Below, piece by piece: positions 16,754-27,691 of a stretch of 64,000 bases of DNA. Each line of letters begins with the position of its first letter. The stretch's first letter is position 1. This DNA is from Crossiella sp. SN42. GTDB taxonomy: Bacteria; Actinomycetota; Actinomycetes; Mycobacteriales; Pseudonocardiaceae. The translations under genes were made by a program, and so were the position numbers. The DNA lies in contig NZ_JAMHIV010000001.1 of assembly GCF_023897065.1 (NCBI RefSeq), forward strand, positions 620,001-684,000. Direction: 5' to 3'. The notes beneath the pieces were generated by a model that searched no databases, had not been told where the DNA came from, and was given only the letters and a program-made list of their open reading frames with translations.

Positions 16754-18102
16754 CCGAGCGCGTCACGCCCGCCTGGTTCGACCAGGCCAAGCTGGGCATC
16801 TTCATCCACTGGAACCCAGCGGTGGTCCCGGCCTACGCGCCGGTGCCCTCGGCGCACCCGGTCGATGAGCTGCTCGGCTACGACGAGTCCGGCGTGCAGG
16901 CCATGCGCCGCAACCCGTACGCGGACATGTACTGGAACACCATGCACATCCCCGGCAGCCCCACCGAGCGCCACCACCGGGAGAACTACCCCGGGCTGGA
17001 CTACGCCGACTTCGTGCGGATCTTCCGCGACGAGGTGCTCCCGGCCTGGGATCCGCGGCCCTGGGCCGAGCTGTTCGCCCGCGCCGGCGCCCGCTATGTC
17101 GTGCTGACCACCAAGATGGACGACGGGTTCCTGCTCTGGCCCAGCGCGCACCCCAATCCGCACCGGGAGGGCTGGCAGTCCACCAGGGACGTGGTCGGTG
17201 ATCTCGCGGACGCGGTGCGTGCCAAGGGTTTGCGGTTCGCCACCTACTACTGCGGCGGCGCGGACTGGACCTTCACCGGCCTGCCGCTGACCGACCTGGA
17301 GAAGTTCTTCAACGGCTGTCCGCCGGGCAAGCAGTACGCCGAGTACGCCGGCGCGCATCTCCGCGAGCTCATCGACCGCTACTCCCCTTCGGTGCTGTGG
17401 AACGACTACAGCTACCCGGCCGAGTCCGATGTGCCCGCGATCTTCCAGCGGTACTGGGAAAAAGTTCCCGACGGGCTGGTCAACGACCGGTTCGGGGCAG
17501 AGGATTCGGGCATCCACTTCGACTTCCGCACTCCCGAGCAGACCACCAAGGGCGAGTTCACCGGCAAGTGGGAGTCCTGCCTGACCCTGGGCACCGCCTG
17601 GGGCTACAACCGGATGGAACCGCCCAGCACGCACCTGAGCGGGAAGCAGCTGATCCACACCTTCGTCGACGTGGTGGCCCGCGGCGGCAACCTGCTGATC
17701 AACGTCGGGCCGACCGCGGCCGGGGCGATCCCGTGGATGCAGGCCGAACCGCTACTCGCCCTGGGCTGGTGGCTGGAGACCAACGGCGAGGCCATCTACG
17801 GCACCCGGCCCTGGCACAAACCCAAGGGGCTCACCGGCGAGTCGCTCGACATCCGCTACACCCGCTCCGCCGAGGCCGTGCACGCCATCGTGCTGGGCAC
17901 CCCGGCCGGGCGGCAGGTGGACATCGACGTCCAGCTCGACGACGGAGCCCGGGTTTCCCTGGCGGGCAACCACGCGGCACTCGACTGGGCGCCGAGTGCG
18001 ATGGGGGTCCGCGTCCGGTTGCCCGACCAACTCGATCCCCGGCCCGCCTGCAGCCTCCGGCTCGAACCCGCGTCACACGTGCGGCCCTTCACCGAAGTGT
18101 GA
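16750..18102 (+). CDS. GH29 alpha-L-fucosidase-like protein (paralogue 2)
   Basis: A 450-aa GH29 protein, similar along its length to the preceding gene and coupled to it by an ATGA overlap. It keeps the canonical GIFIHW start with the fucose-binding His and the nucleophile Asp in SVLWNDYSYP. The active-site HHDGF motif reads MDDGF, and the Glu of the usual AEWY-like motif reads Asp (YADMYWN). The two paralogues thus depart from the family consensus at different positions. No signal peptide. A tandem duplication followed by divergence is the simplest history; working as a pair on a branched substrate is a hypothesis. Confidence 0.87.
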   Translation: MTERVTPAWFDQAKLGIFIHWNPAVVPAYAPVPSAHPVDELLGYDESGVQAMRRNPYADMYWNTMHIPGSPTERHHRENYPGLDYADFVRIFRDEVLPAWDPRPWAELFARAGARYVVLTTKMDDGFLLWPSAHPNPHREGWQSTRDVVGDLADAVRAKGLRFATYYCGGADWTFTGLPLTDLEKFFNGCPPGKQYAEYAGAHLRELIDRYSPSVLWNDYSYPAESDVPAIFQRYWEKVPDGLVNDRFGAEDSGIHFDFRTPEQTTKGEFTGKWESCLTLGTAWGYNRMEPPSTHLSGKQLIHTFVDVVARGGNLLINVGPTAAGAIPWMQAEPLLALGWWLETNGEAIYGTRPWHKPKGLTGESLDIRYTRSAEAVHAIVLGTPAGRQVDIDVQLDDGARVSLAGNHAALDWAPSAMGVRVRLPDQLDPRPACSLRLEPASHVRPFTEV

Positions 18103-18182
18103 GGATCGATGCGGTGGGAGCGCCGTGACCCGATACTGGTTCGGTTGACCTCCATGCGGCACGGGGACTGAGGGGTACTGGG

Positions 18183-19154
18183 ATGAAACGCATGTTCGGG
18201 GCTTGCCGGCGGCTGTTGCTGGCGCTCACGCTGGTGCTCACCGCGACCACGGCGGCGGTGCCAGGGGTGGCGCAGGCGGTGGACTACCCGGGTGGCAAGC
18301 GGATCTACGCGGTCAGCATCGGCGGTTTCCACTCCGACAGCGGGCAGCAGTCCTTCGCCCGGCTGGCCATGTACTACTTCAACGGCAACGGCACGGTGAC
18401 CGAGTCGTTCTGGTTCTGGGACTGGGGCACCGGCTACCCGCACGCCACCATCCGGCCCACCTCGGCCGGGTGCGACAACTGCGCGATCCACACCTCCGGC
18501 GGGTTCCAGGCAGGCGCCCCGACCAAGTCGCTCAACGGCACCTACACCAACAACGGCACCGAGGTCGTGATCACCTGGGACGGCGGGCAGACCGAGACCT
18601 GGGCGGTGGCCAAGCCGACCGAGCGGCTCAGCGCGATCAGCCTGACCGGCTCCAACTACGGCGCCAACGTCGGCAAGGGCTACGGCAGCAACGCCCCGCA
18701 CGACACCTCGGTGCCGCTGACCAAGGTCCCCAAGCACAAGTACCTCGGCCGGTCCAACCACATCACCTACGTGGTGGCCACCGGTCAGATCACCACTGGC
18801 ACCAACGCCTCGGTGATGGATCTGACCTCCACGGCCTGGAAGCAGTGCAACGGCGACTGCCTCAGCGCGGGCCTGCCCGCCTCGGAGAACGCCTGCACCG
18901 CCTGCAAACCCGGTGAGGTCAGGGCGATCCGGTACTACCTGGCCTCGGAGGGCGGGCGGAAGAACTACTACGAGCACCACTGCACCTGCCTGCGCCAGGG
19001 CAGCAACGACTGCTACGCCGGCGGCTCGCACATCAAGCCGCAGTTGCAGGTCATCGACGACGACGGGGTGCTGCACGGCTGGGTCGGCGTGGAAGCCTCC
19101 AACCGGCAGGCCAAGAGGGGCACCCTGGGCGTGCACTGGCACGTGGACGTCTGA
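18183..19154 (+). CDS. Secreted Cys-rich protein of unknown function
   Basis: A 323-aa exported protein. A clear signal peptide (RRLLLALTLVLTATTAAVPG) ends at AQA before VDYPGG. The mature part is rich in Gly, Thr, Trp and Tyr. It has nine Cys, many in close pairs (CDNC, CNGDC, CTAC, CTC), which suggests disulfides or a metal site. The C-terminal part ends in GVHWHVDV. I do not recognise a catalytic motif or family. The gene stands alone after the GH29 operon, with ATG at 18183. An extracellular binding or enzyme role is possible, not shown. Confidence 0.75.
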   Translation: MKRMFGACRRLLLALTLVLTATTAAVPGVAQAVDYPGGKRIYAVSIGGFHSDSGQQSFARLAMYYFNGNGTVTESFWFWDWGTGYPHATIRPTSAGCDNCAIHTSGGFQAGAPTKSLNGTYTNNGTEVVITWDGGQTETWAVAKPTERLSAISLTGSNYGANVGKGYGSNAPHDTSVPLTKVPKHKYLGRSNHITYVVATGQITTGTNASVMDLTSTAWKQCNGDCLSAGLPASENACTACKPGEVRAIRYYLASEGGRKNYYEHHCTCLRQGSNDCYAGGSHIKPQLQVIDDDGVLHGWVGVEASNRQAKRGTLGVHWHVDV

Positions 19155-19163
19155 GTGCCCCAT

Positions 19164-19200
19164 CCCGCACCGCCTGAGCCGCCGACTCAGGCGGTGCGGG
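19164..19200. terminator. Bidirectional terminator hairpin
   Basis: A perfect 15-bp stem (CCCGCACCGCCTGAG with its complement, 7-nt loop) lies between the convergent secreted-protein and alpha/beta-hydrolase genes. Its right arm covers the last codons of the hydrolase. Confidence 0.75.
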
Positions 19201-19894
19201 CCGCGGCGTCGAGGATGACCTCGGCCACCACGTCCGGCCGGGACACCGAGACCGCGTGCGAGGCGGCCACCCTGGTCACCACCGAGCCGGCCCGCTCGGC
19301 CATGAACTCCTGCGCCGCGGCCGGGATCGCGTTGTCCTGGCTCGCGATCAGCGCCCAGGAGGGCAGCTTCGACCAGGCGGGCACCCCGTCGAAGGCCGCG
19401 GCCAGCGCCCGCTCAGCCACCGGCCGCTGAGTTACCGCAAGCACCGCGGCGGTCTCGGCGGGCAGGTCGGCGGCGAACACCTCGGCGAAGTCCTCGGCCT
19501 TGATCGAGAGTTCCGCCTCGCCGTTGTGCGCCAACACGTTCGTGGTCTCCGGACCGAGCTTGCCGCCGGCGAACCGCCCGGCGAGACCGAACACGCTCTC
19601 CCCCGCCTCCGGCTGGAACGCGGCGATGTAGACCAGCGCGCGGACGTTCGGCAGGTCCGCGGCGGCCCGGGTGATCAGCACGCCGCCGTAGGAGTGGCCG
19701 ACCAGGACCACGGGTCCGGGGATGTGGCCGGCCACCTCGGTGACGTAGGCGGCGTCGGAGTCCGTGCCGCGCAGCGGGTTGGCCACCGCGACGACCGGGA
19801 AGCCCTGCTCGCGGAGCCGGGTGATCACGCCGGTCCAGCTGGACGAGTCGGCGAACGCGCCGTGGACCAGGACGATGGTGGGCTTGGTGCTCAT
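19187..19894 (-). CDS. Alpha/beta hydrolase
   Basis: A 235-aa alpha/beta-hydrolase of the small esterase type. The oxyanion loop VLVHGAF, the nucleophile elbow GHSYGG and the C-terminal SHAVSVSRPD with the catalytic His are visible; Asp in ASQDNAIP is the likely acid. No signal peptide. ATG at 19894 with GAGGAG 6 nt upstream. Immediately upstream is a 14-bp palindrome of TetR-operator type, so induction by a small molecule is likely. Substrate unknown. Confidence 0.85.
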   Translation of the reverse strand: MSTKPTIVLVHGAFADSSSWTGVITRLREQGFPVVAVANPLRGTDSDAAYVTEVAGHIPGPVVLVGHSYGGVLITRAAADLPNVRALVYIAAFQPEAGESVFGLAGRFAGGKLGPETTNVLAHNGEAELSIKAEDFAEVFAADLPAETAAVLAVTQRPVAERALAAAFDGVPAWSKLPSWALIASQDNAIPAAAQEFMAERAGSVVTRVAASHAVSVSRPDVVAEVILDAAARTA

Positions 19895-19908
19895 GGCAAC
19901 TCCTCGAC

Positions 19909-19922
19909 AGAACGATCGTTCT
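19909..19922. promoter_or_regulatory. TetR-type palindrome (site 1)
   Basis: AGAACGATCGTTCT is a perfect 14-bp palindrome 14 nt upstream of the hydrolase ATG. A related GAACG-AA-CGTTC site lies 75 bp further on the other promoter. No tetR gene is adjacent. Confidence 0.65.
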
Positions 19923-19983
19923 TTCTGCCGCAGACGCTACGGCCGTCCGGCAACCTGGACAAGGTGACGGACCCAACCTTGCG

Positions 19984-19995
19984 GAACGAACGTTC
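19984..19995. promoter_or_regulatory. TetR-type palindrome (site 2)
   Basis: GAACGAACGTTC repeats the half-sites of site 1 (GAACG with CGTTC) and lies 20 nt before the kinase ATG, so one regulator may control both divergent units. Confidence 0.55.
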
Positions 19996-20014
19996 TGTCT
20001 CTAGGGTGCGGCGG

Positions 20015-20467
20015 ATGGAGCTGGCGATCCTCATCGGCCTACAGGCCTCGGGCAAGACCACGTTCTACCGCCGGCGCCTGGCCGCCACGCACGAGCACGT
20101 CAGCAAGGACAACTTCCCCCGCGCCCGCCACCGGCAGCGCCGCCAGCTCCGCCTGATCGACGAGGCCCTGGCCGCGGGCCGGGACGTGGCCGTGGACAAC
20201 ACCAACCCGGATGCCGAGACCTGGCAGCCGCTGATCGAGCTCGGCCGCGGGCACGGGGCGCGGGTGGTGGCCTACTGGTTCCCGCCGGACCCGGTGGGCT
20301 CGGCGGCCCGGAACGCGTTGCGCCCGCTGGAAACCAGGGTGCCCGAGGTCGGTCTACGTGCCACCCTGGGACGCCTGCGCAGGCCCCGGCTCGCCGACGG
20401 CTTCGACGAGGTGCGGACGGTGCGCTTCGACGGCGCGGGCGGATTCACGGTGGAGGGGGCCGGGTGA
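20015..20467 (+). CDS. P-loop kinase (polynucleotide kinase-like)
   Basis: A 150-aa P-loop NTPase of the AAA_33/polynucleotide-kinase fold. Walker A is GLQASGKTT (residues 8-16); SKDNFPR and VDNTNPDAETW are the lid and acidic loops typical of 5'-OH nucleic acid or small-molecule kinases. Its stop overlaps the GTG of the next gene (GTGA), so the two are translated together. A kinase that supplies 5'-phosphates to the partner Thg1-like polymerase is a reasonable inference. ATG at 20015 with weak ribosome site. Confidence 0.82.
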   Translation: MELAILIGLQASGKTTFYRRRLAATHEHVSKDNFPRARHRQRRQLRLIDEALAAGRDVAVDNTNPDAETWQPLIELGRGHGARVVAYWFPPDPVGSAARNALRPLETRVPEVGLRATLGRLRRPRLADGFDEVRTVRFDGAGGFTVEGAG

Positions 20468-21246
20468 ACAGCGCGGAGTTCGAGGCGGCGCAGCGGGCGC
20501 GGGAGTGGTTCCAGGGGCTGACCCTGTTGCCGGGGGCGTGGGCGGTGCTGCGGCTGGACGGGCGCTCGTTCACCAGGTTCACCGAGCAGCGCTTCAGCAA
20601 GCCGTACGACGAGCGGTTCGCCGGGTTCATGGCCGAGACCGCGCGACTGCTGCTCACCGAGCTGGGCGGCCGGTTCGCCTACACCCAGAGCGATGAGATC
20701 TCGGTGCTGCTGCCACCGGAGTTCGCGTTGTTCGGGCGGCGGCAGGAGAAGCTGGTGTCGATCTCGGCCGGTCTCGCCTCGGCGGCGTTCACCCACGCGG
20801 CAGGCGCGCCCGCGCACTTCGACAGCCGGGTGTGGCTGGGCGGTTCCCCGGCCGAGGTGGCCGACTACTTCTCCTGGCGGCAGGCGGACGCGGCGCGCAA
20901 CGCGCTCAACGCCTGGAGCTACTGGACCCTGCGCGGCGAGGGCCGCAGCGGCGGGCAGGCCACCGCGGAGCTGCGCGGGCTGCCGGAGGCGGCCAAGCAC
21001 GAGCTGCTGTTCGCGCGCGGGATCAACTTCACCGCACTGCCCGCCTGGCAGCGGCGCGGGATCGGGCTGTGGTGGCAGGCGGTGCCGGTGACCGGGTTCG
21101 ATCCGGTGCGGGAGACCGAGGTGACCAGCAGTCGCCGCCGGGTGCACGTGGAGCGGGAGCTGCCGGTGCGGCGGGAGTACCGGGAACTGGTGCTGGCCCA
21201 GGCCGGTTCCGGAGTCGCGACCGGGCGTGCGCCGACGGCGGATTGA
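20464..21246 (+). CDS. Thg1-like protein (tRNA-His guanylyltransferase family, 3'-5' polymerase)
   Basis: A 260-aa member of the Thg1 superfamily, enzymes that add nucleotides to the 5' end of RNA in the 3'-to-5' direction. The metal-binding residues are clear: Asp32 in RLDGRSFTRF and Asp77-Glu78 in QSDEIS. Bacterial Thg1-like proteins repair 5'-truncated tRNAs rather than only adding G-1 to tRNA-His. GTG start at 20464 overlaps the kinase stop. The kinase-polymerase pairing suggests an RNA end-repair unit. The C-terminal ~100 residues are less conserved by eye. Confidence 0.85.
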   Translation: MNSAEFEAAQRAREWFQGLTLLPGAWAVLRLDGRSFTRFTEQRFSKPYDERFAGFMAETARLLLTELGGRFAYTQSDEISVLLPPEFALFGRRQEKLVSISAGLASAAFTHAAGAPAHFDSRVWLGGSPAEVADYFSWRQADAARNALNAWSYWTLRGEGRSGGQATAELRGLPEAAKHELLFARGINFTALPAWQRRGIGLWWQAVPVTGFDPVRETEVTSSRRRVHVERELPVRREYRELVLAQAGSGVATGRAPTAD

Positions 21247-21299
21247 CTTCCCCGCCCGGCGGGCAATGCTCGGATCATGCGGTGGTCGACCCCGATCTG

Positions 21300-22277
21300 T
21301 CACTCGCCCTGAGCGCGGGCGAAGCGGTCGGTGGCGGCGATGATCGCCGCGGTCAGGCCGCCGCCGGTGTGACCGGTGTCGTCGAGGACCACCAGCTCGC
21401 TTCCTGGCCAGGCCCGGTGCAGCGCCCAGGCGGTGTCCAGTGGGCTGCTGACGTCGTAACGCCCGTGGATCAGCACGGCCGGAATCCCGTGCAACCGCTC
21501 GATGCCACGCTGTAGCTGCCCCTCCTCCAGGAAGCAGCCGTGGGACCAGTAGTGGGTCACGATGCGGGCGAAGGCCAGCTGGAACGCCGGGTCGGCCACC
21601 GACAGGCGGGGTGCGGCGTCGGGGGCCAGCGACATGTGCGTGTCCTCCCACTCGCACCACCCGCGGGCGGCCTGGGCGCGGACCTCGGGGTCGGGGTCGT
21701 GCAGCAGCTTGCTGTAGGCGGCGGACAGGTCGCCGTCGCGTTCGGCGGCCGGCACGCCGTCGCGGAATCTTTCCCACTCGCGCGGGAAGACGCGGCCCAT
21801 GTCCCGGGTGATCCAGTCGGTGTCGCGGCGGTCGCCGTTGGTCACCGCCGCGAGCACCAGTTCGCTCACCCGTTCCGGATGCGCCTGCGCGTAGGCCAGG
21901 GCGAGGGTGACGCCCCACGAGCCGCCCCACACCAGCCAGCGATCGAGGCCCAGGTGCACCCGCAGGGCCTCGATGTCGGCGATGAGGTGCTGGGTGGTGT
22001 TGGCCGACAGGTCGACGACCGGGTCGGTGGCCGACGGGGTGCTGCGCCCGGAGTTGCGCTGGTCGAACTGGACCACCCGGTACCGGTCCGGGTCGAACAG
22101 GCTCCGCCTGGCCGGCGTGCTGCCCGACCCGGGACCGCCGTGCAGCACGACGGCCGGTTTGCCGCCGGGGTTGCCCGAGACCTCCCAGTACAGCGAATGA
22201 CCGTCGCCGACCTCCAGCATTCCGGTCTCGTCTGGCTCACTCAGTGGATAACGCCCGTCGCCGGATGTGGTCGCCAT
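21300..22277 (-). CDS. pip: Prolyl aminopeptidase (proline iminopeptidase)
   Basis: A 325-aa alpha/beta hydrolase of peptidase family S33 that frees N-terminal proline from peptides in the cytoplasm. The HGGPGSGS oxyanion segment, DQRNSGRSTP, and nucleophile elbow GGSWGVTLAL are characteristic; the Asp is in HGRYDVSSP and the His in DTGHTGGG. Length fits the family. ATG at 22277 chosen; a GTG six codons upstream is possible. It is 21 nt downstream of the beta-galactosidase stop on the same strand strand order reversed (pip lies after lacZ in transcription), so read-through is likely. Confidence 0.92.
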   Translation of the reverse strand: MATTSGDGRYPLSEPDETGMLEVGDGHSLYWEVSGNPGGKPAVVLHGGPGSGSTPARRSLFDPDRYRVVQFDQRNSGRSTPSATDPVVDLSANTTQHLIADIEALRVHLGLDRWLVWGGSWGVTLALAYAQAHPERVSELVLAAVTNGDRRDTDWITRDMGRVFPREWERFRDGVPAAERDGDLSAAYSKLLHDPDPEVRAQAARGWCEWEDTHMSLAPDAAPRLSVADPAFQLAFARIVTHYWSHGCFLEEGQLQRGIERLHGIPAVLIHGRYDVSSPLDTAWALHRAWPGSELVVLDDTGHTGGGLTAAIIAATDRFARAQGE

Positions 22278-22298
22278 GCAGCCATGATCGCGCACCGG

Positions 22299-25169
<2,871 letters not shown>

Positions 25170-25223
25170 TCAACCCTTGCGGGCGTCGAGCCAGCGTCAT
25201 CGAGGACCCTTTCGGGCGGGTCC

Positions 25224-25247
25224 GTGAACGTTCACGTGAACGCTCAC
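25224..25247. promoter_or_regulatory. Tandem LacI-type operators upstream of lacZ
   Basis: GTGAACGTTCAC (perfect 12-bp palindrome, 25224-25235) is followed without a gap by GTGAACGCTCAC (one mismatch). The CG-centred form fits a LacI/GalR repressor of the beta-galactosidase. Confidence 0.72.
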
Positions 25248-25284
25248 GGGATGGTCGAAGTCTCACCCCCGCCGGCCGCGACTG

Positions 25285-25944
25285 TCAAGCAGTGCCCAGG
25301 TCACGGCCATGGAGATAGGTCAGCACGGCCAGCACGCGGCGGTTGGTGGTGTCGTCGGTGATACCGAGTTTGCCGAAGATCGAGGTGGTGTACTTGCTGA
25401 TGGCGCTCTCGCTGAGGAACAGCCGCCGGCCGATGGCGTGGTTGGCCAGTCCCTCGGCCATCAGGGCGAGCACCGAGTGCTCGCGTTCGGTGAGCCGCGC
25501 CAGCCGCCGGTTGGACGTGCCGCTGGCCAGGAGTTTGGCGATCACGGCCGGGTCGATCGCGGTGCCGCCGCCCGCCACGCGCTGGAGGGCGTCCATGAAC
25601 TGGTCGGCGTCGAAGACGTTCTCCTTGAGGAAGTAGCCGACTCCCCCGGCGCCGTCGGCGAGCAGCTCGCGGGCGTAGAGCTGCTCGACGTGCTGGGACA
25701 GGATCAGCACCGGCAGGCCGGGGACCTCCTTGCGGGCGGCCAGCGCGGCCCGCAGCCCTTCGTCGGACTGGGTCGGTGGCATCCGGACGTCGACGATGGC
25801 GACCTCCGGGCGGTGGGTCAGCAGCGCGTCCAGGGTCTCCGGTCCGGTGCCCGCGGTGGCCACCACCTCGTGCCCGAACGCCTCCAGCAGGCGGACCATG
25901 CCGTCGCGCAGCAGGTAGAGGTCCTCGGCTACCAGGATTCGCAT
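25285..25944 (-). CDS. NarL/FixJ-family response regulator
   Basis: A 219-aa response regulator. The receiver has the acidic pair (VAEDLYLL), the phospho-acceptor Asp in VAIVDVRMPP and Lys in YFLKENV. A linker leads to a LuxR/GerE HTH (LTEREHSVLALMAEGLANHAIG ... split here into LTEREHSVLALMAEG and SESAISKYTTSIFGKLGI). The ATG at 25944 lies inside the kinase gene (16-nt overlap), so the pair is coupled. It probably acts at the direct repeats in the divergent promoter region at 27.2 kb. Confidence 0.92.
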   Translation of the reverse strand: MRILVAEDLYLLRDGMVRLLEAFGHEVVATAGTGPETLDALLTHRPEVAIVDVRMPPTQSDEGLRAALAARKEVPGLPVLILSQHVEQLYARELLADGAGGVGYFLKENVFDADQFMDALQRVAGGGTAIDPAVIAKLLASGTSNRRLARLTEREHSVLALMAEGLANHAIGRRLFLSESAISKYTTSIFGKLGITDDTTNRRVLAVLTYLHGRDLGTA

Positions 25945-27176
25945 GGCACCATCATCCGCGCTCGGGTCGGGCCGCCGGGCGGGCTGTCGATCTCCAGGGT
26001 GCCGTCGAAGACCGCGAGGCGGCGGCGCAGGCCGTCGAGTCCGCCGCCGGGCCGGGCGAGCGCGCCGCCCCGGCCGTTGTCCGCCAGGTCGACCACGATC
26101 GCGTTGTCCTGGCGGGTGATCACGATCCGCGCCTCGCTGGCGTGGGCGTGTTTGACCGCGTTGGTGAGCAGTTCGGCGATGCCGAAGTACACCGCGGACT
26201 CGATCGGCGGGTCCAGGGGCGGCAGGTCCTCGGCGCTGACCTCGGTCTCCAGCGGGCTGTCCAGGGCGAGGGCGCGCACGGCGTCGGTCAGGCCGCGTTC
26301 GGTCAGCACCGGCGGGCTGATGCCGCGCACCAGCTCCCGGATCTCGGTCAGCGAGGTGGCCGCGCCGGTCCGTGCCTGCCGCAGCAGCGCCTTGGCCTGC
26401 TCCGGGTTGGTCTCCATCAGCTTCTCCGCGGTGGCCAGGGAGAGGCCGAGCGCGACCAGGCGGGCCTGCGCGCCGTCGTGCAGGTCCCGTTCGATCCGGC
26501 GGATCTCGGCGGCCTGGGTGACCGTGGCGTCCGCGCGCTGGGCGGTCAGCTCCTCCACCCGGTCGGCCAGCGCCATGGTGACGGAGGCGCGCAGGAACCG
26601 GACGGCCACCGGTTCGAGGGCCCGCCAGGCGTACGGGGCGGTGGCCACGGCCACCAGCAGGCCGAGCACGCCGATGACGGGCGAGCCCTGGAGCAGTCCG
26701 AGGAGCGCGACCGCCACCCCGGCAGGCGGGACCGCGGCGAGCACGCCGACGGTGAGCGGTGCGATCGCGGTGAACCGCAGGTCGCGCCAGGTGGCCGGAT
26801 CGCTCCACCACAGCCGCAGCCGCTGGTCCTGGCGGGCGTCCCGGCTGGTCCGCTCGTAGGAGAAGCCGTTCCACCAGTACCCGGTGGACATCCGCACCAC
26901 CGGCGCGGCCTGCCGGTACCCGCCCGGGATCACGGTGCCGGTCCACCTGGATACGAGGCCGCGAGTCAGCCTGCACACCGGACGGGACAGCGCGACGGTG
27001 CCGATCCCCGCCCAGGCGAACGGCGCGAGCCAGGACCACGGGCCCGCGCCCCACCAGATCCACAGCCCCGCCGCGGCGGCCCACAGCACCGGCACCAGCA
27101 GGACGACCGCCAGCACGGCGCAGGCCCGCAGGAAGCCCGTGCCGGCACCGGCCAGCCAGATCACCAGCTTGCTCAT
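25929..27176 (-). CDS. NarL/DesK-type sensor histidine kinase
   Basis: A 415-aa membrane kinase. Hydrophobic helices (about residues 4-35, 45-65, 125-190) surround a short loop. The HisKA_3 dimerisation helix has the phospho-acceptor in IERDLHDGAQARLVALG, and the ATPase domain has the N-box ELLTNAVKHAHA and G-box DNGRGG. ATG at 27176 chosen since upstream sequence is promoter-like. The stimulus is unknown; such actinomycete kinases often sense cell-envelope stress or antibiotics. Confidence 0.9.
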   Translation of the reverse strand: MSKLVIWLAGAGTGFLRACAVLAVVLLVPVLWAAAAGLWIWWGAGPWSWLAPFAWAGIGTVALSRPVCRLTRGLVSRWTGTVIPGGYRQAAPVVRMSTGYWWNGFSYERTSRDARQDQRLRLWWSDPATWRDLRFTAIAPLTVGVLAAVPPAGVAVALLGLLQGSPVIGVLGLLVAVATAPYAWRALEPVAVRFLRASVTMALADRVEELTAQRADATVTQAAEIRRIERDLHDGAQARLVALGLSLATAEKLMETNPEQAKALLRQARTGAATSLTEIRELVRGISPPVLTERGLTDAVRALALDSPLETEVSAEDLPPLDPPIESAVYFGIAELLTNAVKHAHASEARIVITRQDNAIVVDLADNGRGGALARPGGGLDGLRRRLAVFDGTLEIDSPPGGPTRARMMVPCESW

Positions 27177-27209
27177 GTGTCCACTGTGCACCCGCGGGGC
27201 CGGCTCCGG

Positions 27210-27248
27210 GAGTGGGGCCAGACCCACTCCGCCGGGCGTCCAGACCCA
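27210..27248. promoter_or_regulatory. Direct repeats and inverted repeat in the kinase / membrane-protein promoter region
   Basis: CCAGACCCA occurs at 27218-27226 and again at 27240-27248, exactly 22 bp apart (two helical turns). The first copy sits in an inverted repeat GAGTGGG-6-CCCACTC (27210-27229). This layout fits binding by the adjacent NarL-type regulator. Confidence 0.5.
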
Positions 27249-27312
27249 TACCGGCCCGGCCGCGCGCTGCCTAGCGTCGAGTCCACATCGGACAACAGCA
27301 GGGAGCGGAAAC

Positions 27313-27687
27313 ATGGGCACAGTGAAGAAACTCGTCGCCGTCTACGGGGTGATCAGTGTCGCGGTCCTCGCCGTGGTGATCATCCTCTCGGCCACCGGTG
27401 GCGAGGTGAGCTCGTTCATGTGGGGTCGCGCGGGCGGCATGGTGGCCAGCGCCGTGGTGACCTACTGGCTGGCCGAGCGAGCCGCGCGCGGGGCCCGGTG
27501 GGCGTATGTGCGGGTGCGGATCATCTGCGTGGTGGTGCCGATCGCGGTCATCGCCATGGACAGCATTCCCGGCGCGCTGCCGGTGTGGTTCGCCGCGACG
27601 CAGATCGCGGGCGCGCTCGCGCTCATCCCGGCCGCGGTGCTGGTCAACCGGGCCGGGCTGCGCGCGGCCTTTCCCAAGCCGAGCTGA
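27313..27687 (+). CDS. Four-helix membrane protein divergent from two-component system
   Basis: A 124-aa integral membrane protein with about four hydrophobic helices (LVAVYGVISVAVLAVVIIL, MVASAVVTYWLA, IICVVVPIAVIAM, FAATQIAGALALIPAAVLV). I do not recognise a family. ATG at 27313 follows GGGAGCGG. It is divergent from the histidine kinase and shares its control region, so it is the most likely target of the two-component system. A role in envelope stress or resistance is a guess from context only. Confidence 0.75.
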   Translation: MGTVKKLVAVYGVISVAVLAVVIILSATGGEVSSFMWGRAGGMVASAVVTYWLAERAARGARWAYVRVRIICVVVPIAVIAMDSIPGALPVWFAATQIAGALALIPAAVLVNRAGLRAAFPKPS

Positions 27688-27691
27688 CCGG

